64,000 bases of DNA. It comes from Paenibacillus zeisoli. GTDB lineage: Bacteria > Bacillota > Bacilli > Paenibacillales > Paenibacillaceae. Location: the NCBI RefSeq assembly GCF_003994465.1, contig NZ_RZNX01000002.1, positions 549,550-613,549 on the forward strand, written 5' to 3'. The notes below the pieces were generated by a model. The model made no database searches. It had not been told where the DNA came from and saw nothing but the letters and a program-made list of their open reading frames with translations. The first letter of the stretch is position 1. The number at the start of each line of letters is the position of its first letter. Of this stretch, positions 26,022 to 35,266 are shown one piece after another. Both the position numbers and the translations under genes were made by a program.

Positions 26022-26762
26022 TTACTCCTTTATTTTCTCTGCATCCGGGCTAATCACGTCTCCGCTGCCCAGCACGTAATACTTCTCCCCGTTCCCCAGC
26101 GTGAACCGCCAGGCGGGCGCGGCAACTTGGGCGTCTGAATTAAATACCTGCCCATAATAACCAAGCTCTATATCTGTAACAATTGTTTTGGGCGGCAGGA
26201 ACTTGTCAATCAGGAACCCCAGCGCCTTGGAAGCAGGCAGTACCTGCTGCATCTTCTCTTCATCCATCTGAACCACTTCGATTGCCTCCAGCCGGTAAGA
26301 GAGCACCTTCTGATTGCTGTAATTCAGCTCCAGATTAATATTGAACAGCGGCCACTCCTCCAGCGCTAGCGGATGAAGGACAAATACACTGTCTCCGCTG
26401 CTCTCCTGATCATAACGATAATTGCCGATCGAAGGAATCTGCGCTTCAAGAGCACTCACCAAGTCCTTGGAATTGAAGATCAGCCGGCTGTCCACCGGTT
26501 CGGCGAGTTTTACCGGCTCCTTGCTGCCCGGCTTAAGCAGCCGATAGTTAATCTTCGGCAGCGCCGGCGTCTCTGCCGGGATCTGAGCCCGGACCTGAAT
26601 CTGCTTCTCGTCCATACTCCTCTGCGTACTCTCGGCTAGGGAGGTGAGGTCCAGATTGGCACTCGCCTGATCCTGCTTGTCCATCCACAGCTGGTAGCCG
26701 AGAACCAGATTCAGCAGCAGAAACGCGTAGATTAGTACATTTTTGGCTCTGCCCCAATGCAT
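26022..26762 (-). CDS. walI: WalI (YycI) regulator of WalK
   Basis: 246 aa, GGGAGG before the ATG. The N-terminus MHWGRAKNVLIYAFLLLNLVLGYQLW is a single membrane anchor typical of YycI; the rest is an extracytoplasmic domain ending with an LGxGDV stretch. In Bacillus subtilis YycH and YycI form a membrane complex with WalK and restrain its activity. It starts 23 bp after walH. Confidence 0.94.
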   Translation of the reverse strand: MHWGRAKNVLIYAFLLLNLVLGYQLWMDKQDQASANLDLTSLAESTQRSMDEKQIQVRAQIPAETPALPKINYRLLKPGSKEPVKLAEPVDSRLIFNSKDLVSALEAQIPSIGNYRYDQESSGDSVFVLHPLALEEWPLFNINLELNYSNQKVLSYRLEAIEVVQMDEEKMQQVLPASKALGFLIDKFLPPKTIVTDIELGYYGQVFNSDAQVAAPAWRFTLGNGEKYYVLGSGDVISPDAEKIKE

Positions 26763-26785
26763 TATTCATCCTCCCTTTCCGGGTA

Positions 26786-28102
26786 CTACTGCAATATTTC
26801 GCTCTCTCCGTTCGCGTACACCAGCATCCATACGGGCGTAAGATGAAGCCCCTCGTCTGTAAGTGACGGCTGATAGGCCGGATACAACCAGCTGATAGGC
26901 CGATCCTTTGCAGCCGCAGCAATTAAATCGGTCAGCTCCTTGCCGCCCGCAAGCTGCTTCTTGATCATTTTGTCCGTGGCCCTGCCTTTGGTATAGATCA
27001 ATGAGCGTTCATAGCTGGTCACCGTACCTTGGTGCATATCCAGCCTCATTACGCCATAATGGAATCCTTCAAGGTCCAGGATGGGCAGTGAGCGATAATA
27101 CTGCTGAAATGTGACGGTGTCCTGCCGGCGCTTACTGTCACCGCTATACCCGGATTCACCGGATACCTCCATCCGGTAAGCACCTCCGCTTCCCGCGTCC
27201 CAGCCTCCATGCTGGTTCACGAAGTCCACGGCAGACAACGCATTCTTGCCTAGGCTGTTATCCGTGCCGCCCGAGGCAGCCGGATCTGTATAGTTAATCC
27301 AGTTCTGATTCTGCTTGAATTGAAGACTGCGCTTAATATCGGTATAGATCTCGGACCCGTCCTTCTCCCGGATATTCCGGGTAATGCTTGGGTCAGAGAA
27401 CAGGCTTTTCTGCATCTGATCCGTAGTGAACACACCCGTGTCCAGAGTAACCTGAAGCGCCTCAGTCTTCCCGTCTGGGACATAATAACCGCTGTCCATC
27501 AAGGTGTAGGAAGGGTTCCATTCCTTGCCGAAGCCAACCTGCTGCTTCACATCCTGAACCGTCAGGTCCGCATTCGTAGCCTCATAGACGGTACCCCCCT
27601 GGGAACTGAAGAAGAACGCCCGCACCTTGTCCTCATTCTTCATATTATAGATGAGAATCCGGTTGATCGTCTCCTCCTGAAGCAGCGGATCATTCGAGAT
27701 TTGCATGACCTTCTGCAGCAGGGCTACCGGCACGCCCTTGCCAAAACGAAGCTCAATCCCCTCATTCTGCTGGCGTATCGTATTCCAGTTCGTACCTGAA
27801 GCATCATAGCGCTGAAAACCATCGAACAGCCGGCCCTGCAGCCGGGTATTGATCAGTTTATAGAAGGTAGAACCCGGGTAGAAGAGGGTATGCTCCCCAG
27901 CACCCATATGAACGATCATTTCGGCAGGAAAAACCAGCTCCTCCGCCTTCATCTCCGTACCCATATTCTCGGTTTTTACATAATCGCTTTCTGACTTCAC
28001 CACAGGGTCATTACCGGGCAGCCGATAGATCAGGAAATAACTCTGCACCAGACTGCAGGCGATAAGCAGCACCAGAACTGTAGATTTAACGGTCTTCTTC
28101 AC
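26786..28102 (-). CDS. walH: WalH (YycH) regulator of WalK
   Basis: 438 aa from GTG 28102; the start overlaps the walK stop by 4 nt (GTGA) with a GGGGG site upstream. One N-terminal membrane anchor (VKSTVLVLLIACSLVQSYFLIYRLPG) is followed by a long extracytoplasmic domain with FYPGSTFYKLINTRL and HYGVMRLDMHQGTVTSYE. It acts with WalI on the WalK sensor in the membrane. The second position in the operon after walRK is standard. Confidence 0.95.
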   Translation of the reverse strand: MKKTVKSTVLVLLIACSLVQSYFLIYRLPGNDPVVKSESDYVKTENMGTEMKAEELVFPAEMIVHMGAGEHTLFYPGSTFYKLINTRLQGRLFDGFQRYDASGTNWNTIRQQNEGIELRFGKGVPVALLQKVMQISNDPLLQEETINRILIYNMKNEDKVRAFFFSSQGGTVYEATNADLTVQDVKQQVGFGKEWNPSYTLMDSGYYVPDGKTEALQVTLDTGVFTTDQMQKSLFSDPSITRNIREKDGSEIYTDIKRSLQFKQNQNWINYTDPAASGGTDNSLGKNALSAVDFVNQHGGWDAGSGGAYRMEVSGESGYSGDSKRRQDTVTFQQYYRSLPILDLEGFHYGVMRLDMHQGTVTSYERSLIYTKGRATDKMIKKQLAGGKELTDLIAAAAKDRPISWLYPAYQPSLTDEGLHLTPVWMLVYANGESEILQ

Positions 28103-29937
28103 CGTTCATGGCCCCCTTTCATCTCAACTGGCAGCGTAAAAGTTACTTTGGTGCCCGTGCCAAGCTCGGATTCCAGGGAGATCGTCCCGCCATGCGCTTT
28201 TACAATTTCCCGGGCAATGGATAATCCAAGTCCCGTGCCCCCCATATTCCTGGAGCGGGCCTTGTCCACCCGATAGAACCGCTCAAAGATCCGATCCAGA
28301 TCCTTCTTCGGAATTCCGATTCCCGTGTCCTCAACCGAGATGGCAAGTATCCCATCGTCTGTAAGATACGCCCGGATTGTAATGGAGCCCCCCGATGTAT
28401 ATTTCATCGCATTCGAGATCAAGTTATCGAGCACCTGGTCGATCTGGTCCCGGTCGAACCATACCTGGTGAATCCCGTCCTCCACCTGAACACGAACTTC
28501 AATACCCTTCTCCTGCATTTGAAAAGAAAACCGGTCTGCCACTTCGTCCAGCATCTCGTTAATATCCGTCTGCTGCATGCGCAGCGGCGATTCTTTGGAA
28601 TCGAGCCGGGAGAGATGCAGCAGGTCTGTGACCAGGCGGATCATCCGCTCGGTCTCATTCTGGATGACGCCGACGAAGCGCGGCGCCAGCTCCTGATCCT
28701 GAAGCGCGCCGTCTTCGAGCGCTTCTGTATAGCTCTTGATCGTCGTCAGCGGTGTGCGAAGCTCATGGGAGACATTCGCCACGAATTCGCGGCGGGAAGC
28801 CTCCAGCTTCTCCTGCTCCGTGACATCCTGCAGCACGGCAATCGTGCCGATGATGCCGAATTCCCGCCGGTGAATCGGCGTGAAGGTCACCCGCACGAGG
28901 GACGCGCCGCCTTCCGGCGTAGCAATCTCCAGCAGCTCGGTCGGCATGCTGCCTTGGGCGAAGGCCATGCGTCCATCCTGGGACAGGCTCAGCAGACTCT
29001 GAATGCTTGTCCCCAGCCTGTCCTCACCTTCCGTGAACAGCATCGCACTGGCTCTGCGGTTCATCAGAATGACCGTGCCCACTTCATCGGTCGCGATGAC
29101 CCCATCACTCATATTCGTCAGGATGGAAGCCAGCTTCTCCTTCTCCTCTTCGTTCTGGGCCAGCGCATCCCGCAGCCGGCTGGTCATATAGTTGAACGCC
29201 TTGCTCAGCTGGCCGATCTCGTCATTGCCGAGCACCGGAACCTTCTGGTAGAGCTGGCCTTCGGCTACCGCGGTCGCCCGGCGGGTCAGCTCTTTGATCG
29301 GCGATGTAATCGTATGTGCGAGAATGACGCCAAGAATGGCGGTCAGGCCGAGCGCGAGCAGAATCCCGGAGATGAAGATGCTGTTAATCCGGTCCATGGT
29401 GGCGTACAGCTCGCTCATGGATGCTGCGATATAGATGGCACCGACGATTTTGCCGTCATTGACGACGGGTCTCGCCACCACTTTTTTGCGGACATTATCA
29501 TCATCAATAATATATTCTTCGTTATCTTCAATGCCTTGTAAAGCCATGCTGACGACCGTCTGGGTGTTCTTGCGTCCTACATAATCGGCATGGGACCATT
29601 TGGAGGTCTTGAGCACCTTGCCGCTTGGATCCAGAACCTGGATCTCGGCCCCGGTCTGGTTGAACAGGTTGTCTACGAGCACACCCAGATTATCCAGCTT
29701 GTCCTCCCGCGACTCCGCCGTTCCGGCTGCCCCCAGATTCTGCGCAGCGAGCACGGACAGCAGCTCGGCCCGAGCCTTCAGTTCCTGTGTAAAGTTGCTG
29801 GTCAGAGAATTTTTCATCGCACTGACGAAATAAACCCCGATCAACTGCATCGCGATCAGGATTAATAAGACGTAGATTATAATTAATTTGGCTTGAATCG
29901 TCCGGAAAAAGGCGGGCAGCTTCAGCTCAAGCTTCAT
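28099..29937 (-). CDS. walK: WalK sensor histidine kinase
   Basis: 612 aa from ATG 29937, one base after the walR stop (TAGCATG); an in-frame GTG 4 codons earlier is possible. Domain order: TM1 (about 17-38), extracytoplasmic Cache-like sensor, TM2 (about 184-206), HAMP, PAS (ILTNMSDGVIATDEVGTVILMN), HisKA with FVANVSHELRTPLTT (phospho-His), and HATPase with N (DNLISNAMKYT), G1 (DTGIGIP) and G2 (GGTGLGL) boxes. It phosphorylates WalR to tune peptidoglycan hydrolase genes. Confidence 0.98.
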   Translation of the reverse strand: MKLELKLPAFFRTIQAKLIIIYVLLILIAMQLIGVYFVSAMKNSLTSNFTQELKARAELLSVLAAQNLGAAGTAESREDKLDNLGVLVDNLFNQTGAEIQVLDPSGKVLKTSKWSHADYVGRKNTQTVVSMALQGIEDNEEYIIDDDNVRKKVVARPVVNDGKIVGAIYIAASMSELYATMDRINSIFISGILLALGLTAILGVILAHTITSPIKELTRRATAVAEGQLYQKVPVLGNDEIGQLSKAFNYMTSRLRDALAQNEEEKEKLASILTNMSDGVIATDEVGTVILMNRRASAMLFTEGEDRLGTSIQSLLSLSQDGRMAFAQGSMPTELLEIATPEGGASLVRVTFTPIHRREFGIIGTIAVLQDVTEQEKLEASRREFVANVSHELRTPLTTIKSYTEALEDGALQDQELAPRFVGVIQNETERMIRLVTDLLHLSRLDSKESPLRMQQTDINEMLDEVADRFSFQMQEKGIEVRVQVEDGIHQVWFDRDQIDQVLDNLISNAMKYTSGGSITIRAYLTDDGILAISVEDTGIGIPKKDLDRIFERFYRVDKARSRNMGGTGLGLSIAREIVKAHGGTISLESELGTGTKVTFTLPVEMKGGHER

Positions 29938-29938
29938 G

Positions 29939-30667
29939 CTAGAGCCCACCCGTCTTCGAGCTGCGCATCAGGTACCCGAGGCCTCGCCGGGTCAGAATAT
30001 ATTCCGGCTTGCTCGGATCATCTTCAATCTTCTCCCGGAGTCGCCGGATGGTCACATCCACGGTCCGTACATCTCCGAAATATTCGAATCCCCACACGGC
30101 CTGAAGCAGATGCTCCCGGGTCATCACCTTACCGGCATTGCGCGCCATATAATAGACAAGCTCATATTCACGGTGAGTCAGATCAAGCGGTTCTCCGCTC
30201 TTATATACGGTATACATATCTGTATCTATGAACAAATCGAACAAATGAAGTCCCTGCTTACCGGCACCGCTCTCGGCGCTCTCAGCAGTCTCGCCCGGCC
30301 TGCTCTGGCGGCGGCGCATCTGTGCCTTGACTCGCGCCAGCAGTTCTCTTGTGCTGAAAGGCTTTGTGACGTAATCATCCGCACCCAGCTCCAGACCCAG
30401 CACTTTATCAATTTCGCCGTCTTTGGCGGTCAGCATAATAATGGGCGTCTCCAGCTTGGCACGTACCTCGCGGCACACATCCATGCCATCCTTGCCGGGG
30501 AGCATCAGATCCAGCAGGATCAGATCCGGATGTTCAGACAGCGCAAGATCCACCGCACTGATTCCGTCGAAAGCAAGAATAACCTCATAACCCTCTTTTT
30601 CTAAATTGAACTTTAGAATGTCCGCAATGGGCTGTTCATCGTCTACCACTAGAATTTTCCCCTGCAT
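29939..30667 (-). CDS. walR: WalR response regulator
   Basis: 242 aa. Receiver: [12 protein letters not shown], phospho-acceptor Asp in [15 protein letters not shown] (about residue 53), switch Thr in MLTAKD, Lys in YVTKPFS. The C-terminal OmpR/PhoB winged helix has [54 protein letters not shown] and ends YLMR. It is the master regulator of cell wall metabolism in Firmicutes and the first gene of walRKHIJ. Confidence 0.98.
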   Translation of the reverse strand: MQGKILVVDDEQPIADILKFNLEKEGYEVILAFDGISAVDLALSEHPDLILLDLMLPGKDGMDVCREVRAKLETPIIMLTAKDGEIDKVLGLELGADDYVTKPFSTRELLARVKAQMRRRQSRPGETAESAESGAGKQGLHLFDLFIDTDMYTVYKSGEPLDLTHREYELVYYMARNAGKVMTREHLLQAVWGFEYFGDVRTVDVTIRRLREKIEDDPSKPEYILTRRGLGYLMRSSKTGGL

Positions 30668-30816
30668 TCTCTCTTGTCACCCCATATTTCCAGGCCTTTC
30701 GCCCACGCGCTTCTTCTATTTTAACATACCTGAACCGCTCCATCCTAAACTGGTATAAAAATAACCTGAAAGGACCATTTCCCCTTCCATTCTCCCATTC
30801 AGGCAACCCAAAAAGA

Positions 30817-30850
30817 GCACCCCGAACACGTCTATCCGTGTTCGGGGTGC
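30817..30850 (-). terminator. Strong terminator between the M23 peptidase gene and walR
   Basis: GCACCCCGAACACG (30817-30830), loop TCTATC, CGTGTTCGGGGTGC (30837-30850): a perfect 14-bp stem, continuing CTCTTTTTGG on the minus strand. It ends the M23 transcript after reading through the MITE-like element. Confidence 0.9.
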
Positions 30851-30868
30851 CCTTCTACCAGCCTCCTG

Positions 30869-31094
30869 TATAAGTTGAACTTAAAGAATTACATTAGGCA
30901 GGAGAGTGAAATGATTCTGTAGAAGCGGAGCGTTCGCCTACAAGCTTTCTGAAAGAAAGCTACATCGGAAGCATATGCTTTGTGACTGGATTTCCACCCT
31001 ATAAATTCTCTAATCAGGAAATCCGGGAACAACAGCGATCGGAAGAACATTTCAAATGGATGCACGCAAGTGTAAGTCATTAATTCAACTTATA
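30869..31094. repeat. MITE-like element with terminal inverted repeats
   Basis: 226 bp bounded by TATAAGTTGAA (30869-30879) and TTCAACTTATA (31084-31094), exact inverted repeats with weaker similarity continuing inward. It has no credible gene. Internal inverted repeats are visible (AGCTTTCTGAAAGAAAGCT at about 30949; GGATTTCC/GGAAATCC at about 30990-31027). It begins at the base after the M23 stop codon and lies before that gene's terminator, so it is transcribed as part of its 3' UTR. Related sequence occurs at 42515-42645 and 17835. Confidence 0.7.
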
Positions 31095-32534
31095 TCAGCC
31101 TAAATATTTGATCGGGTTCTGCAGCGACCCGTTCTTATGAATCTCGAAATGAAGATGAATGCCGAAAGAATGACCGGTATCGCCCATGATGCCAATAGGC
31201 TCACCGCGCTCCACCTTATCGCCCCGCTTCACGTTGATCCGGCTGAGATGCCCGTACAGCGTCTCATATCCATTGCCGTGGCTGATGACAATGCAGTTCC
31301 CGTACCCGGTCTTTACCCCGGCAAAGCTGACTGTACCGCCGTCTGCGGCTAGAATGCGATAATCGGAGGAGATCATGTCAATTCCTTTGTGCATCTTATT
31401 CCATCGCTCACCGAAAGTGCTGGTGATGGAATGCGCAGTGACCGGCCATGCGAACCGGCCTGAGCCCGAGGTGCTGGCTACTTTGGTACCCTGAAGAATA
31501 ACTTTGGGCTGTGAGCGGCTTGTGACCTGCTGACTTAAGAACTGCTTCTGAACTACCTGCCCGTTCTCCTTCACAACCCGGAAGGACATTAGCTTCTTGC
31601 CGCTTACTCCGGGGGCGACCACTTTGGTTACGCCTTTCCGAAGCTGGTTGGTCTTCCGGATTTCAACCTCTGGACTCGTGACCGCTTCCTTGGCGATGCT
31701 CTCGACCGTCTTCACGGTGAGGACAGGTTCGCTGGCCGATAGCTTCAGACCCTCACCAATCTGCAGCGCCTTCTCCTTAATCCCCGGATTCATGCTCATG
31801 AGCTGCTTCCGGCTGATCCCCGCCTGCTTGGCAATGGAGCTGAATGTGTCTCCCGGCTTAACCTCATAGATCGCCGTCTCCTGGCTGCCGTGGGTCAGCA
31901 GCCTCAAGGCTTCTTCCGCAGACAAGACCTTTGCCGGGTCAGTCTCTACCTGTCTTTGATCAATTTTTTCTACAAAGATTGCAGATTCAAGGCGTTCTGC
32001 AGGCTCAGCCGAGGCTTTCACAGCTTTGCCGGGTGAGTATGAAGTATGCACAATTTTATTTGCAAAAACAGGCCTTGCTTCCGGTATGTACTTGTTCTTC
32101 ACTTGGTTAAGTACGAATGCTGCCGCCGCTTTGTCTTTTACAATACCGATAGCCTTACCGTCTACCTTCAGCTCAACCCCTACGGCTGTAGGCTTCAGAA
32201 GCTGATCCAGCTTCGCGAGGGCCGTATCCTGATCGATATTAGCCTTATAGGCCTTCTCGTACACTGCTGTAATATGCTCCGTATCGAGCTGGGTATTTGC
32301 ATCGGGGTATTCAAGTTTATACTGTGCCTGCTTGCGGTTATAGAGCTTCGTAAGCTCTTCCTTATGACGAACCGTACCTATTTCCTGTCCATCTTTATAT
32401 ACACGATAGTAAGGTACTGTATTCGCCTCGACGTACTGCTGGCCTGCCCAGAACAGACTCCCTGCCGCGAGCAGACTTCCCGCCGCAGCGATGATGCCTA
32501 AGCGCATTTTAGATTTTGTATTGGAACCTTTCAT
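31095..32534 (-). CDS. Cell-wall M23 peptidase with LysM and G5 domains
   Basis: 479 aa from ATG 32534, AAAGGAG upstream. An N-terminal membrane/signal segment (LGIIAAAGSLLAAGSLFWAG) leads to an extracytoplasmic region. A LysM domain (YEVKPGDTFSSIAKQAGISRKQLMSMNPGI) near 225-270 binds peptidoglycan, a G5 domain follows (about 290-355), and the C-terminal M23/LytM endopeptidase has HKGIDM, GHLSRINVKRGDKV and HLHFE zinc and catalytic residues. It should cleave peptide cross-links. Its closeness to walRK fits a wall hydrolase of that regulon, but no WalR box was assigned. Confidence 0.94.
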   Translation of the reverse strand: MKGSNTKSKMRLGIIAAAGSLLAAGSLFWAGQQYVEANTVPYYRVYKDGQEIGTVRHKEELTKLYNRKQAQYKLEYPDANTQLDTEHITAVYEKAYKANIDQDTALAKLDQLLKPTAVGVELKVDGKAIGIVKDKAAAAFVLNQVKNKYIPEARPVFANKIVHTSYSPGKAVKASAEPAERLESAIFVEKIDQRQVETDPAKVLSAEEALRLLTHGSQETAIYEVKPGDTFSSIAKQAGISRKQLMSMNPGIKEKALQIGEGLKLSASEPVLTVKTVESIAKEAVTSPEVEIRKTNQLRKGVTKVVAPGVSGKKLMSFRVVKENGQVVQKQFLSQQVTSRSQPKVILQGTKVASTSGSGRFAWPVTAHSITSTFGERWNKMHKGIDMISSDYRILAADGGTVSFAGVKTGYGNCIVISHGNGYETLYGHLSRINVKRGDKVERGEPIGIMGDTGHSFGIHLHFEIHKNGSLQNPIKYLG

Positions 32535-32649
32535 GATGTTCTCCTTTTTCACGGTTGTTTAAAAGGTTTCAAAATTTTAACCTTTATGACACTTAATAAC
32601 CTTAACATATCCCAAACTCCCATTTCAACTTTACCCAAAAAACTAAAAA

Positions 32650-32667
32650 CCCGCTTAAAACGCGGGC
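32650..32667 (-). terminator. Terminator after the Ser-rich hypothetical gene
   Basis: CCCGC (32650-32654) and GCGGG (32662-32666) with flanking AAA/TTT pairs; minus strand continues GGGTTTTTAGTTTTTT. Confidence 0.75.
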
Positions 32668-32740
32668 TTTTCCGATATACCTCATAATGGCACGGTTAGG
32701 TTTTTAGTGACAATTTTGTTAATATCACCTTTATAGCAGC

Positions 32741-33466
32741 TTATTTCCCTAATACCTTCATCACTTTTGCATATTCGCTTTTGTCTAGATATTTGGACAT
32801 AATCTGCTGAATCTGGATCATTTCCGCCTCGGTAAGCCCATCCTCCAAGGAAGCCGTAATGGACTGCATTTCGCTTTGCGGCAGCTTGGCCATCAAGATT
32901 TGAAAGATGTCCTCCTTGTCCTTGTCCGGCAGTTCCTTTTTCTTTGCGGCCAGATCATCAGGTGTGACCACAATATCTTCCTTGGCCCCGGAAGAGGACG
33001 TCGATGCTTCTCCACTCTGGCTGCCCATAACGGGCAGGGCATTGTCAGGGACATCTCCCGTGTCCTTCGTATCTGTGGGATTATCACTTTGGTTCTCATC
33101 ATTATAACTCGATCCTTTGGAAGTATGATCGGCTCCCTCTGCTGCTGAAGCGCTGCTGCTGGGACTGCTCGAATTGCTGCTGTCCACGCCTGAGTTATTT
33201 TCTCCAAGTGCCTTATTATCATTCGTATTTCCCGATTTTTGGCCTGGGCTGCCCGTGGTCTTGTCTGTTTTCGTCCCTGAACCCAGACCAACGGCTCCTT
33301 GAAGAAGACCCCCAAAGCCGGATGGCTGGCCCTCCCACTTTATATTCAGACTTGTTAATAAGGACTGTACATAGGCATTCACAACATAACCGGTTGTCAG
33401 CATAGTTACCCCGCTAATCAGTACGGTGCCCAGCACGATCAATGCGATCCTTGTAACCCATTTCAA
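32741..33466 (-). CDS. Membrane-anchored Ser/Asn-rich hypothetical protein
   Basis: 241 aa from TTG 33466, chosen because AAGGAGGG lies 7-8 nt upstream; the longer open frame has no site. Residues about 5-28 form one membrane anchor (IALIVLGTVLISGVTMLTTGYVV). Residues about 50-170 are low-complexity Ser/Asn/Asp/Gly linker. The C-terminal 75 residues are a charged helical domain (KKELPDKDKEDIFQILMAKL, SKYLDKSEYAKVMKVLGK). I do not recognise the family. It lies between purA and the M23 gene with its own terminator. Confidence 0.7.
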   Translation of the reverse strand: MKWVTRIALIVLGTVLISGVTMLTTGYVVNAYVQSLLTSLNIKWEGQPSGFGGLLQGAVGLGSGTKTDKTTGSPGQKSGNTNDNKALGENNSGVDSSNSSSPSSSASAAEGADHTSKGSSYNDENQSDNPTDTKDTGDVPDNALPVMGSQSGEASTSSSGAKEDIVVTPDDLAAKKKELPDKDKEDIFQILMAKLPQSEMQSITASLEDGLTEAEMIQIQQIMSKYLDKSEYAKVMKVLGK

Positions 33467-33655
33467 ATGAGTTCCCTCCTTCTCTCTCTTGCATTCTAGC
33501 TCTACCAATATGGATTGAACTAAAGACTGCTGCGTAATTGATTTCTTAGCGCTACAAGCAGTTCCCAGAATTCAAACGTTCATATCTTTAGTTCATTCCC
33601 TCTAGTAGTCAGTATGGACGGATTCCCTGGACTTTCTACTTCCTAGCACGAAAAA

Positions 33656-33681
33656 AAGCCCCTTTCCGTAGAAAGAGGCTT
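33656..33681 (-). terminator. Terminator after purA
   Basis: AAGCC-C-CTTTC (33656-33666), loop CGTA, GAAAG-A-GGCTT (33671-33681); minus strand runs GGGGCTTTTTTTCG. Confidence 0.85.
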
Positions 33682-33695
33682 GCTGCATCTGAAAC

Positions 33696-34982
33696 TTATT
33701 CGTATATCGGCAGAACTTGATTCGTCTGATTCCGGTTACGGCCTACCGAGAAGATAGCAATCGGAATCCCTGTCAGCTCGGATACCCGTTTAACGTAGTT
33801 ACGAGTTGTCTCTGGAAGGTCTTCCAGCGTCTTCGCACCCGTAATATCCTCAGACCAGCCTGGAAGCTCTTCGTATACCGCTTCACATTCCGCCAGCATC
33901 TTGAGGCTTGCAGGGTAGTGGGTGATGACCTCACCGCGGAATTTATATCCTGTGCAGATCTTCACCGTCTCAAGACCGGTCAGGACGTCCAGCGAGTTAA
34001 GTGACAAGCCGGTCAGACCGCTTACACGGCGAGCATGGCGAACAACAACACTATCGAACCAGCCCACACGGCGCGGACGGCCTGTTACAGTTCCGTACTC
34101 ATGACCTGTCTCGCGGATCAGATCGCCAACTTCATCATGAAGCTCTGTAGGGAAAGGACCGTCCCCGACACGGGTAGTGTAAGACTTGGCTACACCGATG
34201 ACCTGCTTGATCTTGGAAGGACCTACTCCCGAACCAATACATACGCCGCCTGCGGATGGGTTGGAAGAAGTCACGAACGGATACGTACCTTGGTCGATAT
34301 CCAGCATTACACCTTGCGCACCTTCGAACAGGACCTTCCGTTCTTCATCAATCGCATCATTAAGGACCACGGACGTATCAGTAACATATGGACGAACGAA
34401 TTCTGCATATTCCAGATACTGCTTAAGGATTTCTTCCACATCAAGCGGCTCCGCACCGTATACCTGCTGAATAATGTGGTTCTTCTCCTTCACTAAATGG
34501 CGAAGCTTAAGCTCGAACTCTTCCGCATCAAGTAGATCCGCGATACGAATGCCGTTTCTAGCAGCCTTATCCATGTAAGCTGGCCCGATTCCTTTGCGGG
34601 TTGTGCCGATCTTGTTCGGTCCTTTGCGGTCCTCTTCAAGCGCGTCCAGCACCATATGATAAGGAAGAATGACATGCGCACGGTCGCTGATCTTCAGATT
34701 CTTTGTACTGAATCCATTCTCGTGAATATATGTGATCTCCTGAATCAAAGCTTCCGGATTAATGACCATTCCGTTCCCGATGACACAGATCTTGTCTTCA
34801 TAAAAAACACCGGATGGAATCAAGCTCAGTTTGTACTTCTTGCCATCAATCAGTATAGTATGACCGGCGTTGTTACCGCCTTGATAACGGGCCACCACAT
34901 CAGCGCTCTCCGCCAGATAATCCGTGATTTTGCCTTTGCCTTCGTCTCCCCATTGTGTGCCCACAACGACTACTGTTGACAT
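33696..34982 (-). CDS. purA: Adenylosuccinate synthetase
   Basis: 428 aa from ATG 34982 ([19 protein letters not shown]) with GGGGGAA upstream; 14 codons of upstream open frame are leader. GTP-binding loop [18 protein letters not shown], catalytic and IMP-loop motifs [50 protein letters not shown] and NRNQTNQV are all present. It makes adenylosuccinate from IMP, Asp and GTP, the first step to AMP. It has its own promoter and terminator. Confidence 0.98.
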   Translation of the reverse strand: MSTVVVVGTQWGDEGKGKITDYLAESADVVARYQGGNNAGHTILIDGKKYKLSLIPSGVFYEDKICVIGNGMVINPEALIQEITYIHENGFSTKNLKISDRAHVILPYHMVLDALEEDRKGPNKIGTTRKGIGPAYMDKAARNGIRIADLLDAEEFELKLRHLVKEKNHIIQQVYGAEPLDVEEILKQYLEYAEFVRPYVTDTSVVLNDAIDEERKVLFEGAQGVMLDIDQGTYPFVTSSNPSAGGVCIGSGVGPSKIKQVIGVAKSYTTRVGDGPFPTELHDEVGDLIRETGHEYGTVTGRPRRVGWFDSVVVRHARRVSGLTGLSLNSLDVLTGLETVKICTGYKFRGEVITHYPASLKMLAECEAVYEELPGWSEDITGAKTLEDLPETTRNYVKRVSELTGIPIAIFSVGRNRNQTNQVLPIYE

Positions 34983-35149
34983 GTACATTCCCCCGTCGGT
35001 GCACTCACGCACCTTTATTTTCATTCAGAATAGACGCCTTGTCCGCGTCCATGGATTCCCTTACGGCCAAGCCTCAATCCATTTAGCTTCCCGAACGTCT
35101 TGAACTTTATACATAATGTATCCATTTACTGCCCTAAAGCAGCAATACA

Positions 35150-35178
35150 AGTGTACCAGCCTGCTTTTTCAAAGTCAA
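35150..35178 (-). promoter_or_regulatory. Sigma-A promoter of purA
   Basis: On the minus strand TTGACT (rc of 35173-35178), 17-nt spacer, TACACT (rc of 35150-35155), about 165 bp before the purA ATG. No G-box/guanine riboswitch fold was recognised in the leader. Confidence 0.7.
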
Positions 35179-35186
35179 ATCAAAAA

Positions 35187-35220
35187 CGAACAATCCCACA
35201 CCCCGGTGCAGAATTGTTCG
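35187..35220 (-). terminator. Terminator after dnaC
   Basis: CGAACAAT (35187-35194) and ATTGTTCG (35213-35220) with inner C-rich/G-rich pairing; minus strand continues TTTTTGATTTG. Confidence 0.85.
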
Positions 35221-35266
35221 GAAATATGCATAGTTATAAAAAGATGAGTTCTGTAGTTCGAATCCG

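Noticed and set aside
28468..29541. 357-codon plus-strand open frame
   Set aside because: Antisense shadow of walK; composition follows the reversed kinase codons.
30889..31080. 63-codon minus-strand frame in the repeat element
   Set aside because: Lies entirely inside the MITE-like element, lacks a ribosome site and has no recognisable protein features.
34983..35172. Possible purine riboswitch before purA
   Set aside because: No paired P1/P2/P3 layout with conserved loop bases could be drawn; only a promoter is supported.
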